From Phanerodontia chrysosporium (Eukaryota; Basidiomycota; Agaricomycetes; Polyporales; Phanerochaetaceae), in the NCBI GenBank assembly GCA_001910725.1, contig MJGA01000005.1, positions 930,001-994,000 of the forward strand: 64,000 nt of DNA. The letters are read 5' to 3'. Position numbers and translations under genes: made by a program. Below, piece by piece: positions 40,124 to 53,713 of this stretch (positions within the stretch are counted from its first letter, which is position 1; each line of letters starts with the position of its first letter). The notes beneath the pieces were generated by a model. That model saw nothing but the letters and a program-made list of their open reading frames with translations, did no database searches and was not told the DNA's origin.

Positions 40124-40587
40124 GAATTATGAATCACACAGCGTCTAGTGCAGAGATAATTCTCGTCGTCGTCGGCGAGGAGCTCGGGTCCGCCGTCGCT
40201 GGTGTCGGGGGCTGGCAGCTGAGGGGGGATGGTGGTAGACGAAAGAGAGGCTACAAGTGACGGCGTTGGCGTGAAGCAGGGGAATCAGCTTGCCGATCGC
40301 GCGCTCGGCGGGGCACAGGCACTGCGGGAGTAGTCACGCCTCGAGCCTCAGCACGACAACATGGCCAAGGAAGCCCTCATCGATACCAGAAGACGATTCT
40401 AACAGCCGACTCGTCCTTTTATTTTTACAATTGTCCGCAGCCGACAACACAAATTCGTCCCGTTGCCCGCCCAGATACCATCAGCCGCGTCACTCTCCAG
40501 CCCCGGCCCTGCAGAACCGTTGTGTCCAACTGCTAGCAGACGTGGACGTCGCGGCTCGCGTGTGTGTGGACGGCGCCGACACAGAGT
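40124..40587. promoter_or_regulatory. YAK1 upstream region
   Basis: Contains the YAK1 promoter and leader and the 3' UTR of the proteasome-chaperone gene. Sequence is low-complexity GC-rich in the first 150 bp. No gene or named motif seen. Confidence 0.5.
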
Positions 40588-41209
40588 CTAGGACGCCGAC
40601 ACCGCCTGGCCGGTTTCTTCCAGAGACTTCAGCGCGTCCACCACAGCCCTCTCCACCGCCAAGATCATTCGCGGCCCATCGCCCAGAGCCATGAACGAGG
40701 GCGGTACGTCAACCGACAAGAATATCTGTTTCTTGAACCGACGAGCTGTTGTAAAGGGGCCGAGAATAACATCCGGCGGCATATAGTCAGTAATCTGGTG
40801 CATCACCTTCATGCCTGACATGAGGGGGTGCTTTACCGAGACGCTGAGCCATCGAGAATGAGACGTCCGAGCTCGAGGACCGATGCAGCGTGGTCGCCGC
40901 GCCAGGCCCGGCATTGACCTGGGGATATCACAATCAGTCCTTTGTCCCCTAATGATGGCCTGCGCGGAACAGGCGTACGCTTATTGGGGGCATCGCGCAG
41001 GTCCAGTCCCTCGTGAGGGACCCGCGAAGCGGCGCGAGGTGCACGTTCTCAGCTTTCTCTTCCGTGGCACCAACCCATATCATGTACGAGCCGACGAGCT
41101 GTGTGATTTGCAAAGCCAGCGGAGGAAGAGACGGCTCCGCTGGCGGCACGAACTTCGTGTGTACGTGCACACTCGGCTTTGGTGTTTCCGTGTCAGTAGC
41201 GTTCGACAT
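40588..41209 (-). CDS. Proteasome assembly chaperone 4-like (PAC4/Poc4)
   Basis: Probable chaperone for early 20S proteasome alpha-ring assembly. Three exons: from ATG 41209, VHVHTKFVPPAEPSLPPLAL then ITQLVGSYMIWVGATEEKAE; a middle exon with NAGPGAATTLHRSSSSDVS and SMAQRL; and the last exon ARRFKKQIFLSVDVPPSF to the stop at 40588. The pattern (vHvh start, LVGSYMIWVG strand, Ala-rich Ser/Thr loop, rLArrfkKQifLSvd) fits the PAC4 family as I know it. Length about 170 residues, normal. The ATG at 41209 is preferred because the upstream in-frame start is not ATG. No frameshift. The 306-bp gap to the next gene is promoter and 3' UTR. Confidence 0.78.
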
Positions 41210-41515
41210 GAGTTCTGGGAGCAAAGGCGAGCCTATCGGGCGCCCAGTTGCGATCGCGACTTGTCATCTCAGGAATGCCCTGGGGCCAAAAGCACAGCAG
41301 GCACTACCTTACGCTGTTACAGGAGTAGATATGATACTAATACAATAATTCGGCACGAGTCCGTCGATATTGATATATTCGTCTGTGTTCACATGGCGCT
41401 TCCAGGCCTTATAAGAGTCTTCAAATGCCCAATCACTGCTTCTTGGGCACTGCACTGTTTGTCTAACCTATTGGCGTGTGAGAGGGATATGATAAGTATG
41501 TCGGTTGTCCTAGAC

Positions 41516-42481
41516 TTACTCGGTCACTCGGGCTTCAAGCTCCTGAACCTTTCTCTCGAGTTCGTCGATCCGCTCTTGCTTCTTCCGAACGCTCAAGTCG
41601 GCGGCGCGGTGCTTTCTCTCCAGCTTCTCAATGAGTTCGGGAAGTCCTGCTAGCCCAGCGAGGTGTTCCCTGATGGTCTTATAATTGCAAGACTGCTCTT
41701 GTGGGTTAGCACTACTCGGCGTATCAGCAGGCTCCTCGCTCGCTCGAACGTCAAACGGATTGTCCTGCGATGCGTCAGATTCAGCTACATGGGCGCGAAG
41801 CATCACAGCTTACACTTCCATGTGGAAAGTTGATGTCTTGATCAGATACAAGCGAAATATCGTCTGCATCCTGGTGTCCTTCCAAGAGGCCATCTACTAC
41901 AGATGTCGACGTCTGCGAGCAACCGCGTGTACCGGGAATAGGACTGCTTGGACCAGGTGTGGGCATAGCATTGCGCGCAGACAGTGACTTGACTTGGGCA
42001 CCAGGTAGATAGCCCGCAGCAGAGAATTCCCCTCTTGGGGGTCGTGCGACAGGTGGCGAAGAAGTCCAGAACTCTTCCTCTGAATCTACCTCGCTTTGAG
42101 TATTGGTTGCAGCTAAGAATGACGCAGGGGCGAGGTTGGCTTGCTGCTTGCTATACCCTGCGAAAGGGTCGTTGGATGCGGGATAGAAAGGACCCCGGTC
42201 GTTAGATGGCTTCTGCGTACCTGCGGTCCGCCCGGTCAGAGTGGCACTGACTCGCGAACCTTCGTCTTCTCGATGTTTGGACGGAGTAGTAGGTGCGGAG
42301 GACAGGCCCTCCAAAATCCCCTGCATTCTCTTTCTTCTTTGCTCTGGAGTAAGCATGGAAGACGGGGTTCTCGGCACGCGACCGTCCAGCGCAACGCGCT
42401 TTACAGGCGTACAGGCTCATCGGGAACAGTAGCGTCTGTATAGGGCCGCTTCTGGCCAGTATTAAAGCTACTGGTGGACAT
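41516..42481 (-). CDS. Unknown coiled-coil-tailed protein (one apparent frameshift)
   Basis: Function unknown. The basic, disordered N-terminus (MSTSSFNTGQKRPYTDATVP) has a nuclear-localisation-like KRP and, after correction, VRPVKRVALDGR. The frame as written stops after PDEPVRL; one extra G at 42,406-42,407 restores it. Then PSSMLTPEQRRKRMQGILEG, Ser/Pro linkers with acidic patches (SEVDSEEEFWTSS), and a C-terminal coiled coil: TIREHLAGLAGLPELIEKLE, then KKQERIDELERKVQELEARV. The coiled coil matches the tail of the 27305 gene in spacing and several residues (HL-LAG-P--I-KLERK), suggesting a shared basidiomycete module. Introns are short; stop at 41516. Confidence 0.65.
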
Positions 42482-42916
42482 CGCAAGTCGCTAAAGTGTA
42501 CAGTACGTCAGACGGTCGAGGCTTGGAGATTGAGTATAGATATGCATGAAAGGGGAAGTGTAGAAGAATGGAACGGCCGAGACGCGGTTTACTCACGAAA
42601 GGAGCTGACGGGATTTCAACAGTCCTGCTAAATCCTAAAAAAAAACAGTAGCACTCAGCACTCTTGCAATCCTCGGCCTTCGAGCAGAATATTGTGCTCA
42701 CTGACCTAGGAGTGCAGGAGTCCCAGCACTGACGGTGACTGAACCGGAAGTGCGGGACCGACACGATGATCCCGACGGTTTATCGGAGGCTCGAAATGGT
42801 ATGCATTTCCCACGAGCCTTTCGCCCGTAGTGGGCGCCTATACTTGCCCTTGGTTTCGTTCTTCCGCCGTTCGTGTGTTCCTTGGCCTCTTCGACGAGCA
42901 CGGCCGCAGGGCAGCC
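42482..42916. promoter_or_regulatory. Divergent promoter region
   Basis: 435 bp between the minus-strand coiled-coil gene and plus-strand uS9m. Contains an A8-9 tract at about 42,636-42,644. No clear TATA box for either gene. Confidence 0.45.
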
Positions 42917-44143
42917 ATGTTCTCAGTCCTCAGGCATGAAGCCCGCGCGCTCACCTCCTCGCTTTGGGCTGCCGCGCGCCCTCGCTACGCGACGACGGCA
43001 GCTCCTTCTACCAACTACATCCCGCCCGCTTCAGCAGGCATGGTCCAGGATCACCGTGGCAGGATGGGTCGTGTCAAGCCCGAGTCTCCGAACACGTTCA
43101 CCGGCCGCGCAGACTTCTTCGACTCCGTCGACAATCTCGAGGCTGCCATCACGTACTCGCGCCAGGCTCTCAAGAAGTTGCAGCTCCTTCCGCTCCCGCA
43201 ATTCGCCCTGCAGGCCCTGCCTCCCCCGCAGCACGCATGGAAGTCAAAGGCCGCCCTGCACGGCATGATCACTACACGGCTCACGCCGTCGCGGTATACG
43301 CGTCTCATCAACCTGCTCCAGCAGCTTGACGAATACAAGCGGATTGCCTCCGTGGCAGGCGTCCACGAGCTCGCAGAGTCCATCGGCGAAGTACTCGAGG
43401 TGTTCGAGCGCGAGGATAAGGAGGCATACCTTGCGCGAGGGCAGCGCAAGCCCGTTCCCATCGACGAGTTTGGCAGGTCGTATGCAATTGGACGGAGGAA
43501 GGAGAGCCATGCGCGTGTCTGGGTTATCCGCACGAAAGTGCCTGAAGCTGAACCCGCACATGTACCTGCACCAGCTGCTACTGAGGAGGCTCTCAACATG
43601 CCTGGCTCTGTACCCGAGTTCACTGCCTTCACGCAGCCTACACCAAAACAGATCCCGGTCACGAAGGTGCTCATCAACAACACTCCTCTGGGAGAATACT
43701 TGTGCGTTCGTCCAATTACTTGCACCCTCCAAACTCTGAGCATGCTCTGCCCGAGATAGCAAAAACCCTATAGACCGTGAGCGCGTGCTTCGTCCGCTCA
43801 CCCTTACCGGCCTTCTTGGTGCCTTCAATGTCTTCGCCATCGCGCGTGGTGGAGGCACAACCGGCCAGGCTGGTGCCGTGAGCCTGGGTATCGCGAAAGG
43901 CATACTTGCACACCAGCCCGACGTTGGCAGGATATTGCGCAAGGGTGCGTCCTCAGACCGTTTCGCCTCTTCGCTCTTGCTGATTCCCGTTCTTCAGCCA
44001 AACTTCTCAGGCGTGACCCGAGAATGGTCGAGCGTAAAAAACCGGGTCTGGCGAAGGCTCGCAAGCGCGTACGTGCCGACATCTTCGCCTTCGGGATTCC
44101 TCACTCACACGCTGCGCTACAGTACGCCTGGGTCAAGCGTTGA
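42917..44143 (+). CDS. Mitochondrial ribosomal protein uS9m
   Basis: Small-subunit mitochondrial ribosomal protein S9. The presequence [20 protein letters not shown] is Arg/Ala-rich, followed by a fungal-specific N-terminal extension. The S9 domain shows [51 protein letters not shown] and [18 protein letters not shown]. The C-terminal exon reads [20 protein letters not shown], and the last intron (about 44,077-44,128) joins ARKR to YAWVKR, the conserved uS9 tail that reaches the P-site tRNA. Without that last intron the tail would be abnormally long. Start is the ATG at 42917; stop TGA at 44141-44143. Confidence 0.9.
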
Positions 44144-44413
44144 TGTTATTCACGCAGTATTTACTGTATCCTGCTCGTGCTCTAATTCTGAGATTTTTGG
44201 TCCCCGGCATCCGCATTGCGAATTACTCTGCGGCTACACCTCCCGGTACTGCAAGCTCCTGCGGGAGGGACGATAGCGGTTGCATGCATACCACAAGGCT
44301 CCAACGCGTTTGAGTGAAGGAATAATAATACCACTAAGTAGGATAACATGACATACAAACAGAGCAAGACGCGCAAGAAAGTCTGGATGGTATATCCAAC
44401 ACCCAAAAACCTA

Positions 44414-47400
44414 TTACTGAAAATACAGTTGATGCACCTCGCCCTGCGAAAACGGTAGATTGCACGCAGGACACTTTCGTTGACGACTTTGGATCCGCTC
44501 GTTGACGCAGTTCCTGCAGAAGGCTGATAGAATAAGATCAGACACAACAACGCGTTCATAGAGGAGAGAAGCACGTACAGTGCATGCACTTTGTGATGAC
44601 GGTGTTCCGCATGTTTTGTCTGCATGTCGAGCACTTCAGAACGTCCTATGCATAGGCGTTAGAGCCAGATCCAATGGACTACTGCGCGTACGTACCATGC
44701 ACTTCTCCACCTCCTGCTGCAGTTCCGCTTCACGGGCAGAGGAGTTCGACGTCTGATTATTGGACGACGCCTTGACCTTCGCCGCGTGCTTCTCAGCCTC
44801 CTTTCTCTTCTTCAACAGTGCCTCCTCTTGTCTCATCAGCTCTTGTCGCTTGCGGTTGACGTCCTTGAGCGCGTCCTTGTATGCTATATCGAGCTTGAGG
44901 AAGTTCAGCTGTCTAAGGCTTCACGGATCAAAATGCGATAACAAACCTCCTCGGCGCGTTTGCGCGCGTCCTCGTAACGTGCACGGTATTGACGTGCTTC
45001 GGTAATGGCGGACTCCAGCTTCCCCTTCAGATCTGCTCTCTGGGCCTCTAGTGTTATACCCGATTTCTCGAAGTCGCCCTGCGAGGAGACATTCAGCCGG
45101 GGAATGCGACTACAGAGCATCAAACGCACTAGTCTTTCCGTATTGAGTTTGACCGCTTCAGCAAGTTTCTCCAGCGACTTGGCTTGTTTCTCGACCGTGC
45201 GCTTCAAGGATATGTTCTCCTGCTCGCAAGCGTTCTTTTCCTTCGTGACACTGAAGTACTTCGCGTCTGCCTTGGCTTTCTATGGCTGAGGTTAAATATA
45301 AGACGACGTCGGTCGCGAAGAAGGCGCACCTCGGCGGAGATTTGCTTCACCTTCTCCTCTAGTGCAGTGAGGTCTAAGACTTTGCTCTTCAGTTCCTTGT
45401 CAAGCGCCTCCCATGCAGATGACAGCCTGTCCAGTTCGGCGTACAGGGAAGTCTCCGCCTACTGGGCTCAGAACACGCAAGGAAATGAGGATTGTATATT
45501 TTACGCACCTGTTGCTGTTGCTGCTGTTGCAGCCTCAAGTTCTCGATCTCAGCCTCTTTCTGCTGAAGCTGCGCTGATAGAACTCGTGCATCAGGCGAAA
45601 GTGATCCGCCGTAGGTGGATTTGTACCGCGCCAACTCCTTTCTTGCTTCGAGCAGCTCTGCCTTAACTTCACGAACTTCAGCGTCATCTGCAGAGGCTTT
45701 CAAGCGAGTTTCTGCAGCGCTAAGAACACAGCTAAATGTGAGCCAATTTCGAAGTGTCTCGAGACAGACTTACTCTAAACGACTCTTGAGATCTTCTAGG
45801 TAAGAGCGTTCCTCAGCTGAATACTTGAACAGGAATGTCATCAAGTCTTCGTCATTTGCTTGGGAAGCGAGCCGGGACTTCAATCGTGCAACCTCGAGTG
45901 ACAGCGCCGTTATGCGTTCCTGTATGCACATTCAGCTTACCATCACGATATCACATATACAACACGCACCATTCGTGTATCAGCGAGCACTTTGAACTCG
46001 TGCAGCGCCTGCGACTTGACCGCATCCCTGGATTTCCGCTCCTTGAGCTCCGCGTCTCGCTGATCGCGTTGTTCACGGACGCGCGCAAGCTCCGCTTCGC
46101 GTTTTGCAATGATCTCCCCGAGTTCGTTCTTGAGTTTCTCGAGCATGCTCTGGTAACCAATTAGCAAATTGTCAACAAGTAGGGAGCAAGCTGCGTACCG
46201 TGTGCTCCTCCTCAAACTTCCTCCTTGAAGTTCTGTACACGTCAACCTCTTTATGAAGTCCGGCTGTTTCCTTTCGCTCCTCCTCCAAGTTCTTGACCAG
46301 CCTAGTTGTGTACTGCAATAGTGACTTCCAGTGAGACGTCTCTTGTATTTGCGCTTCCGTTGCAGCCCTCGCCTAGTGAAGTCAGCTTCTTCATTCGATG
46401 CTTCGCTATCAAGGTACGAACACTAGCTTGGGCATGGACGAGCTCCAAATGCAACCGCCGATTCTCCTCCAAAAGCGCGTCTATCTTCTCCTTACGGAGT
46501 TGTGCGACACTCTCCCATTCAGCAGCATCTGACGGAAGATCACCGTTCACAACTGTTTCAGTGTTAGCCTGTAAAACTCAGTTTACCTGTATTCCTCAAG
46601 ACTCGAAGCAAGCGCGTACCGTCTTCGGTGACCCTTCTGAACTTGGCGGAAGCTCGCCATTCTCGGCCTTAATCGTTTCTCTCACTACGTCCTTCTCTGG
46701 ATGATCACTGTCTGAAGATCCAGGTGAGGGTTCAGAGCGGAGACTTGCTTGCTCTGCAGTCGATCCAGCCGTCGTTCAGCGGCGGTCAGCTGCTCCTGAT
46801 ACCGTTCCTTCTCCTCTTCGGTTTCCCGTAATCTCGTCTGCAGTAGAGATACCTCTGCACGCAATGAAGCACACTAGGCATGAATATAAGTCACAATTAG
46901 AAATGAGATGACCAATTACCGACCTCCGTCTGTGCCTCGAGACATCTCCTATGGTTCTTGTCATGAAGAAGCTGCGATCTCGCTTCGCCCCCTACTCGCA
47001 CGAATGCAGCGACCAGTTGCTCAGTCGCGTGCATACGACTGCGCAGTTCTTGCACATACTGCGATGGCTCAGGCGCAGATGAGACATGCAACGTTAAATC
47101 AAACACGTCTACAATAACCTGGGTGTCAGTCGGTATACCTGAGAAGTGATCGTAGAAGCATACCGCGGGTGTCTACATCAACATCGGGAAGGTCTTCAGG
47201 TTGGACTAGTGAACGAATGGTCCCAAGAACCTTCGATGGATCAGAGATACACTCTCATCCACGATTGACGTGCTAACAGACCTGTGCCCAAGTTGCTTCG
47301 AGGGCCGCCAAGGCCGCCTCAGTTGTATTTCGTTTGCGTTCAAGCTCAGCTATCCTGAGTTGGCTTCGGTCGTTCTCGCGGGCATAGTGCTTCATCCGCC

Positions 47401-47618
47401 TGTAGATGGCGTCTTTCCTGAACATCTGTACCAGTGTTTGAATGCTGCTACATACGACAGTGGGTGTATGTCTTCACCTCGAGGTTGTCGCCGTCCTTTG
47501 GCTCGTCTACATCTCCATTCACTGTCGCCACAGGCGAGTCCTGGCCGACCGAGAGAGCCCGCTTCTTCGCCTGCACAACGTCGCCATCGTCTGCTCTTGG
47601 ACGCTTGCGTGACTCCAT
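44414..47618 (-). CDS. BRE1: E3 ubiquitin ligase Bre1
   Basis: RING E3 ligase that, with Rad6, monoubiquitinates histone H2B. Starts MESRKRPRADDGDVVQAKKR (basic, nuclear). The long middle part is coiled coil across about ten exons (EKLAEAVKLNTERLVR; NAEWESVAQLRKEK-type heptads; LKEKKD-like basic-acidic repeats). The C-terminal RING finger is complete: LKCSTCRQNMRNTVITKCMH, joined across an intron to SFCRNCVNERIQSRQRKCPA and CNLPFSQGEVHQLYFQ. All eight zinc ligands are present and the family-typical ending VHQLYF is seen. Stop at 44414. I did not verify every internal junction, so small exon errors are possible. It shares a 370-bp divergent promoter with DUO1. Confidence 0.9.
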
Positions 47619-47988
47619 GACGAGGGATAAGTGAAGGAGGATAAGTTAGGGTGGTAATGGTGGTGACAGCGACAAGCAGAGCTGGTCAGACTCGAAAGGA
47701 GGTCGAACTATTCGAACTCCGACGCCTTACTTTGGGCATGGCGCTTACGCGAGACGTGTGAATTTTGGGCTTTTACCTCCGCTTTTGAGGCTCTGCTGAA
47801 AATACTTGTGCTTGAGTATGAAAACTGAATTTGACCTTCTGAGAAAGAGACACAAGCGAGAGCCCTGCACGCAGGAGGCCTCGAGGCGGGGGTTCTCACG
47901 CGTCACATGGGTTTCACGTGCAAGCGCGCGGCGCCCACAACGCGCGCAGGAGAGACGCCCAATAAACGCGTTTCCTACTGCTTCGACC
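47619..47988. promoter_or_regulatory. 370-bp divergent promoter (BRE1 / DUO1)
   Basis: Lies between ATG codons of a histone-ubiquitination gene and a kinetochore gene. It contains a cgcgcggcgcccacaacgcg stretch around 47,925-47,945 upstream of DUO1, with an ACGCGT-type core (aacgcgt) near 47,965 that resembles an MCB/G1-S element. That resemblance is by eye only. Confidence 0.4.
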
Positions 47989-49121
47989 ATGGATTTCTCA
48001 GATGTCTCCTCCGAATTTGTTGTCGAGGAGAGCGGCTCCAGGCTGCTCTCTGAATCACTCGTACATCCTTCGAGCTCGTCCAGGGGCTCCAGCCGAAGAC
48101 ACGATGCCGGCGACCTCTCGCTTTCAGAGTTGTCTTTGGACGACCCGCCGAAACAACAAACACACCGCCGCCGACCGTTTAGTCTTCTCGCACAGCCAAA
48201 GTCACCGGAGCGCAGCTCCCACAGAGATATTGAAAGCGCTATAGCGGAAGATGACGAAGAGGACCTTCAAGGAGGAAACGATACCATGACTCCAGAGGAG
48301 GCGGAGAAAGCACGAAGAGCAGCGGGAAAGACACGGGAGGAGAAGCTGCAGAGCGACCTCTTCATTCTGAAGAAGCTCAATGCTGCCTTTGACATCTACA
48401 AGGAGGCTTTACGGGAGACTAAGAACAGCACCGAGGTACGTATCCTGTTCAACGAGGAGATACCACGTTACAAGGACATACAGCGTGTCGCAGACCAGCT
48501 AGTCCACACAAATGCTCTGCTCGACAAATACGTCAATATACTGACCAAGTCCGAACACGCCACTAGGCTCATCCTAGATGAGCGGTGGCAAGGCGCTGCA
48601 GCGGTGCGTTGCTCCCGCTTTATAGTCTGGCATGCCCTCTCTTCATGAGTCTGGGCAGGATGCGGAGCAGATTGAGCGTGAAATGGAGGAGGAGATCGAG
48701 CGCAGACGTCGTGAAGAGGAGGATCGTGCTCGCGCTGCTCAACTTGAGCGGGAGCGGCTAGAACGCGAGGAGCAGGAGCGGCAGGCAAGGCTCGAACGCG
48801 AGCGCATAGAGCGCGAAAAGGCGGAGGCTGTCAAGGCCATAAGCCGCGGAAGCGGTGTACGCGGTGTGCGAGGTACCAGAGCGTCGATGCGAGGGATGCG
48901 AGGGCGACTACTTCTCGACCTGGTATGCCTTGCAACTATTCTATGGAATGCGCCCTCCTGATGTCCGATGTCTGTGTAGCATCCTCGTCGGTGAGTCGGA
49001 GTGGCGTCTCACCGTCAACCAGCTCATCGGGGGTGGTATCCCTGTTCGACGGACTACTGCATCCTCAATATCAAGGGGTACCGCCTCATCCCGGCCTAGT
49101 AGTGTTGCACGCAAGACGTGA
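47989..49121 (+). CDS. DUO1: DASH/Dam1 complex subunit Duo1 (two apparent frameshifts in tail)
   Basis: Kinetochore subunit of the DASH (Dam1) ring that couples chromosomes to spindle microtubules. The acidic/Ser N-terminus (MDFSDVSSEFVVEESGSRLL) is followed by the Duo1 domain: LFILKKLNAAFDIYKEALR, and after an intron RVADQLVHTNALLDKYVNIL. Then a highly charged single helix (ERERLEREEQERQARLERER), typical of basidiomycete Duo1. The C-terminal tail is Arg/Gly/Ser-rich. Its frame is broken twice; one extra G at 48,902-48,904 and one at the G5 run 49,029-49,033 give a continuous Ser/Arg/Thr-rich tail (TTSRPGASSSVSRSG then GGGIPVRRTTASSISRG) ending at 49121. As written the tail ends early at 48,961. 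Confidence 0.85.
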
Positions 49122-49286
49122 TTTGTTACAAGCCAGTGCCAGAGCTATATTGACGAGCAGCAATATACAAGAGTGGTCCAAGGCAAATTACGAAATACAT
49201 ACATAACACATAAAGGTAGAGGAGGTGGGCTAATTATGCAACGACGGCGAAGGAATGGACAGAGTAATTATACGCTAATATACCTA

Positions 49287-51363
49287 TTAGTAAGACGGTA
49301 GGGCAAGAGCAAACGCGTGATCGTCGGCGGCGCGACTTGTGCCAATAAGACCTCTAAGGACACCCCACACGGCGAGGATCAAGAGCCAACAGCTGAAAAC
49401 CAGCAATCGTGCCTCCTCTCCTGCGGGGCTCTTCTCGACGAGGAGGGAATACCAGCCCTTGGGCGCTGCATCGGGGTGTCCGCTGGGGCGGAGCTCGCAA
49501 ACCATGCGCCGCGTCATGCGTGGGCCGACCCCGCCGAAGCGGTACCAGCTCTCGTGGGCGAGGAGGCCTACTGGGATGCCGTGCGCATCGCGGATCGGCA
49601 CGTAGCGGCCCTGCTCGAGCACGCGCGGTACTGCGCCCGTGAGGCTCCGCCGTAGCACGCGGCTGGATTGCAGGAACGTTATCTTGAAGCGGAGGAGCCG
49701 TGGGTTGCTGAGTGTGATGCGCACAGCGCCTGCTTGCATGCCCTCGTCCCCGGGCACCTTGACCAGCGCCAGTGACAGTGTGCGCAGCTTCGTGAGGCTG
49801 CGAAGTGTCCGCGAGAACGCTTCCTGGGAGAGGAGGGTCCCGATGAGTAGGCCAACCTGCCAGGGCTCAACACCATGTTTACTTACTAAGTGGAACGATG
49901 GCTTCGAGGTGCAGCTGAGGTCAGGTGGCGGAGTTGTGGGCAGGCGGAGGCTATCGTACGGAAAACGCCGTTGGAGTCATAGCCGCTCTCCAACGAGAAC
50001 GAGATAGTAAGGGAAGTAAGAGATCGAAGGCCGACGAGCATGCTCGAGATCGCCAAAGGAGTGAGCTCGCGGAGGGCCATGGCGTCTGGGAGAACCAGCT
50101 CTTCCAGCGTCTTAGAGAGAGGCGACGAAGACAATTGTGCGGAGGGATTTTGAAGTCCGAGCGCGTTGAGCGGCTGCCCACGGACTCCGAGTTCTCGGAG
50201 ATGATCCAGGCGTCCATGGAAGACACGGAGCTTCGGCAATGCCTCTGGGACAGCTGAGAGAGGTCGAGGCGCACATGCTTGAGCGAGAGCTCCTCGATGG
50301 TGGGGTGCCGCTCGAGGAACTCCACCAAGGCTTGCGAACCCTCGTGGATGTGCTCCTGGAACCACAGAGGCGCGAGGGATAGCTTCTGCAACTTGGGCCA
50401 GTTCCCTTCCAGTAGACGAGCAGCATAGATAGGCTCGTCCCACTCGCCCTCAATAGAAAGCGAACGCAGGTTTGGAGAGCGGCGAATCAGCATGTCCCAG
50501 ATGCGATTATATATTATTGCGTTCTCTGCGATGTTATCGTTAGCAGGCGAAGGGTGGCACGGATAGCAAACACTGACCCATGTCGGAGAGGTCATATCCA
50601 GCGAGATAAAACGTATGCCTGATGTACAATGTGAAGCTTTCCAGATCGTTGAATGCAAATAGCTGAGAAGTGCATGTGAGTATTGCTCGTACAACAGGAC
50701 GTAGGTCTACTCGCCTGGCTCTTGGGACTGGGCATTAGGTGTACAAAACTAGTACCAATATTCTTCAGGTTTGGACAGCTAGGGGGGACACGTCGTCAGC
50801 AAGCGGGGACAGCAGAAGCGACACCGCCAACTCACCACCTCCGAAGTTCCGCCCACATCACCTCCAGCGGCAGCGCCGCCCGCGCATCCCATGCGAACGT
50901 ACGCAGCGCATCCATGCGGGGCGCACACTCGGCGACGAGGCGCGACACAGCGGTGCACCACTGTGCGGCCTGCTCGTAGCCGGCGGGGGCACCGTCCGCG
51001 TACGGTCGGGGCAGACGGTGAGCTCGAGGACGTGGCGCGCGAGCGCGGGGGCGTCGCGAAGCATCGTGAGCGCAGCTGTGCACTGTGCGGCGCCCTCGAG
51101 GCGCACTGTGGCGTACAGCGTCGGGAGCACCTGCGGGTACAGCACGCGCGACTGGCAGGTGTAAGTCAGGCCTCAGCGGACACCCAGGCACAGCGCGGCG
51201 GGACTCACGGTCATGGCAAGCTCAGCCGGTCCTCGCGGCTCGGCAGGCAGTCGGCGATGTCGAGCAGGATCTCAGCTGGTAGCTGCTCGAGCGGGGCCCA
51301 TTGTGCCTTCTCGTGCTGCTCGCCGGTGGGCAGGCGCTTCAGATAGCTCGCGACGCCGGGCAT
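49287..51363 (-). CDS. F-box/LRR protein with hydrophobic C-terminal segment (four apparent frameshifts)
   Basis: Putative SCF ubiquitin-ligase substrate receptor. The F-box is near the N-terminus: WAPLEQLPAEILLDIADCLP, then SREDRLSL and, after intron 1, SRVLYPQVLPTLYATVRLEG. Leucine-rich segments follow (MLIRRSPNLRSLSIEGEWDE; LPKLRVFHGRLDHLRELGV; ACPQLRHL). The last part includes GVGPRMTRRMVCELRPSGHP and a hydrophobic stretch LLVFSCWLLILAVWGVL about 30 residues from the end, which could be a tail anchor. The frame must be shifted by one added base at 51,215-51,216, 50,985-50,989 (G5), 50,247-50,249 and near 49,922. One intron uses a GC donor (gcgagt near 50,713). Whether it is functional cannot be decided from this sequence. 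Confidence 0.75.
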
Positions 51364-51838
51364 TCAGGGGATGCGGGAGGGACTGGGGCGGACGGTGCCC
51401 TGAGGGGTAGGCGATTAGGACGAGGCAGATGTGAGAGTTACGGGAAGGATAGGATATAAAGCAGCGACCATCGGCAGTACTGCAGATGCGATTAAGTAGG
51501 AGATGGCGAAGGTGAGAGTTTAGCGCGAGAGCCTGAGGAGAGGAACGGAGTGTGATGACGCTGCCGATCGCACGACACAACACCAAATCTCGCTCGGCTA
51601 TCGTGATTGTACCAGCACACAAAACGGCGGCAGACAATGGATGTAGCATCTAGATCATACACAAGAATACAAGCTGCTGCATTACTTAGTACCTGTACGT
51701 GTGAAGTGTCAACGTGTGAGGGTTTTTGGGCGGTCCATGCGGGATGATGCGTTGGCAGAGGTGCGATTACGGGGGCAGGGCGATACGTGTAAACCCAAAC
51801 ATAGCACGACAGCAAAATTTTAAGGTAGGTAAAGTCGA
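51364..51838. other. Intergenic, F-box upstream / PRMT1 downstream
   Basis: 475 bp holding the F-box gene promoter and the PRMT1 3' UTR. An A/T-rich TATAAA-like sequence sits at 51,452. No gene seen. Confidence 0.45.
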
Positions 51839-53369
<1,531 letters not shown>

Positions 53370-53713
53370 GATGGCGGCTGGATGCTAGAGCAGACGAGGA
53401 CGGGAAGGAGGGAGGAGAGTGAAAGAATGGAGTTGAAAGCGTTTGGTGAGGCAAGAAATCCTGCAGGTCTGGAAATCTTGGACGCGATCTCAAAAAATCC
53501 GATCGACGGTGGGCGCCTGAAGCCACGCGGGTGTCGCGTGGCGTTGCTCCGGAGTCCGCAGAGGAGCAATCGCATCCGCAGTGCTCGAGCTGTGTTGCCC
53601 GAATGTGTCCTCGGCTTCGAGACTCTGAGCCACGGCCGACGTCGGCCCAGAGTCACTCGCCCCAGTGCCTCCGCCGCAGCTTGGCTCCGACTCCCCTTGC
53701 ATATAAACCGCCA
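53370..53713. promoter_or_regulatory. Divergent promoter (PRMT1 / BRI3-like) with TATA box
   Basis: TATAAA at 53,702-53,707 points to the plus-strand gene. Because an initiation site usually lies some 30 bp downstream, it argues that the ATG at 53,714 may be upstream of the mRNA start. No TATA box is clear for PRMT1. Confidence 0.5.

Noticed and set aside
43785..44276. Extension of uS9m beyond VKR
   Set aside because: Explained by an unspliced last intron; splicing gives the conserved ARKRYAWVKR end.
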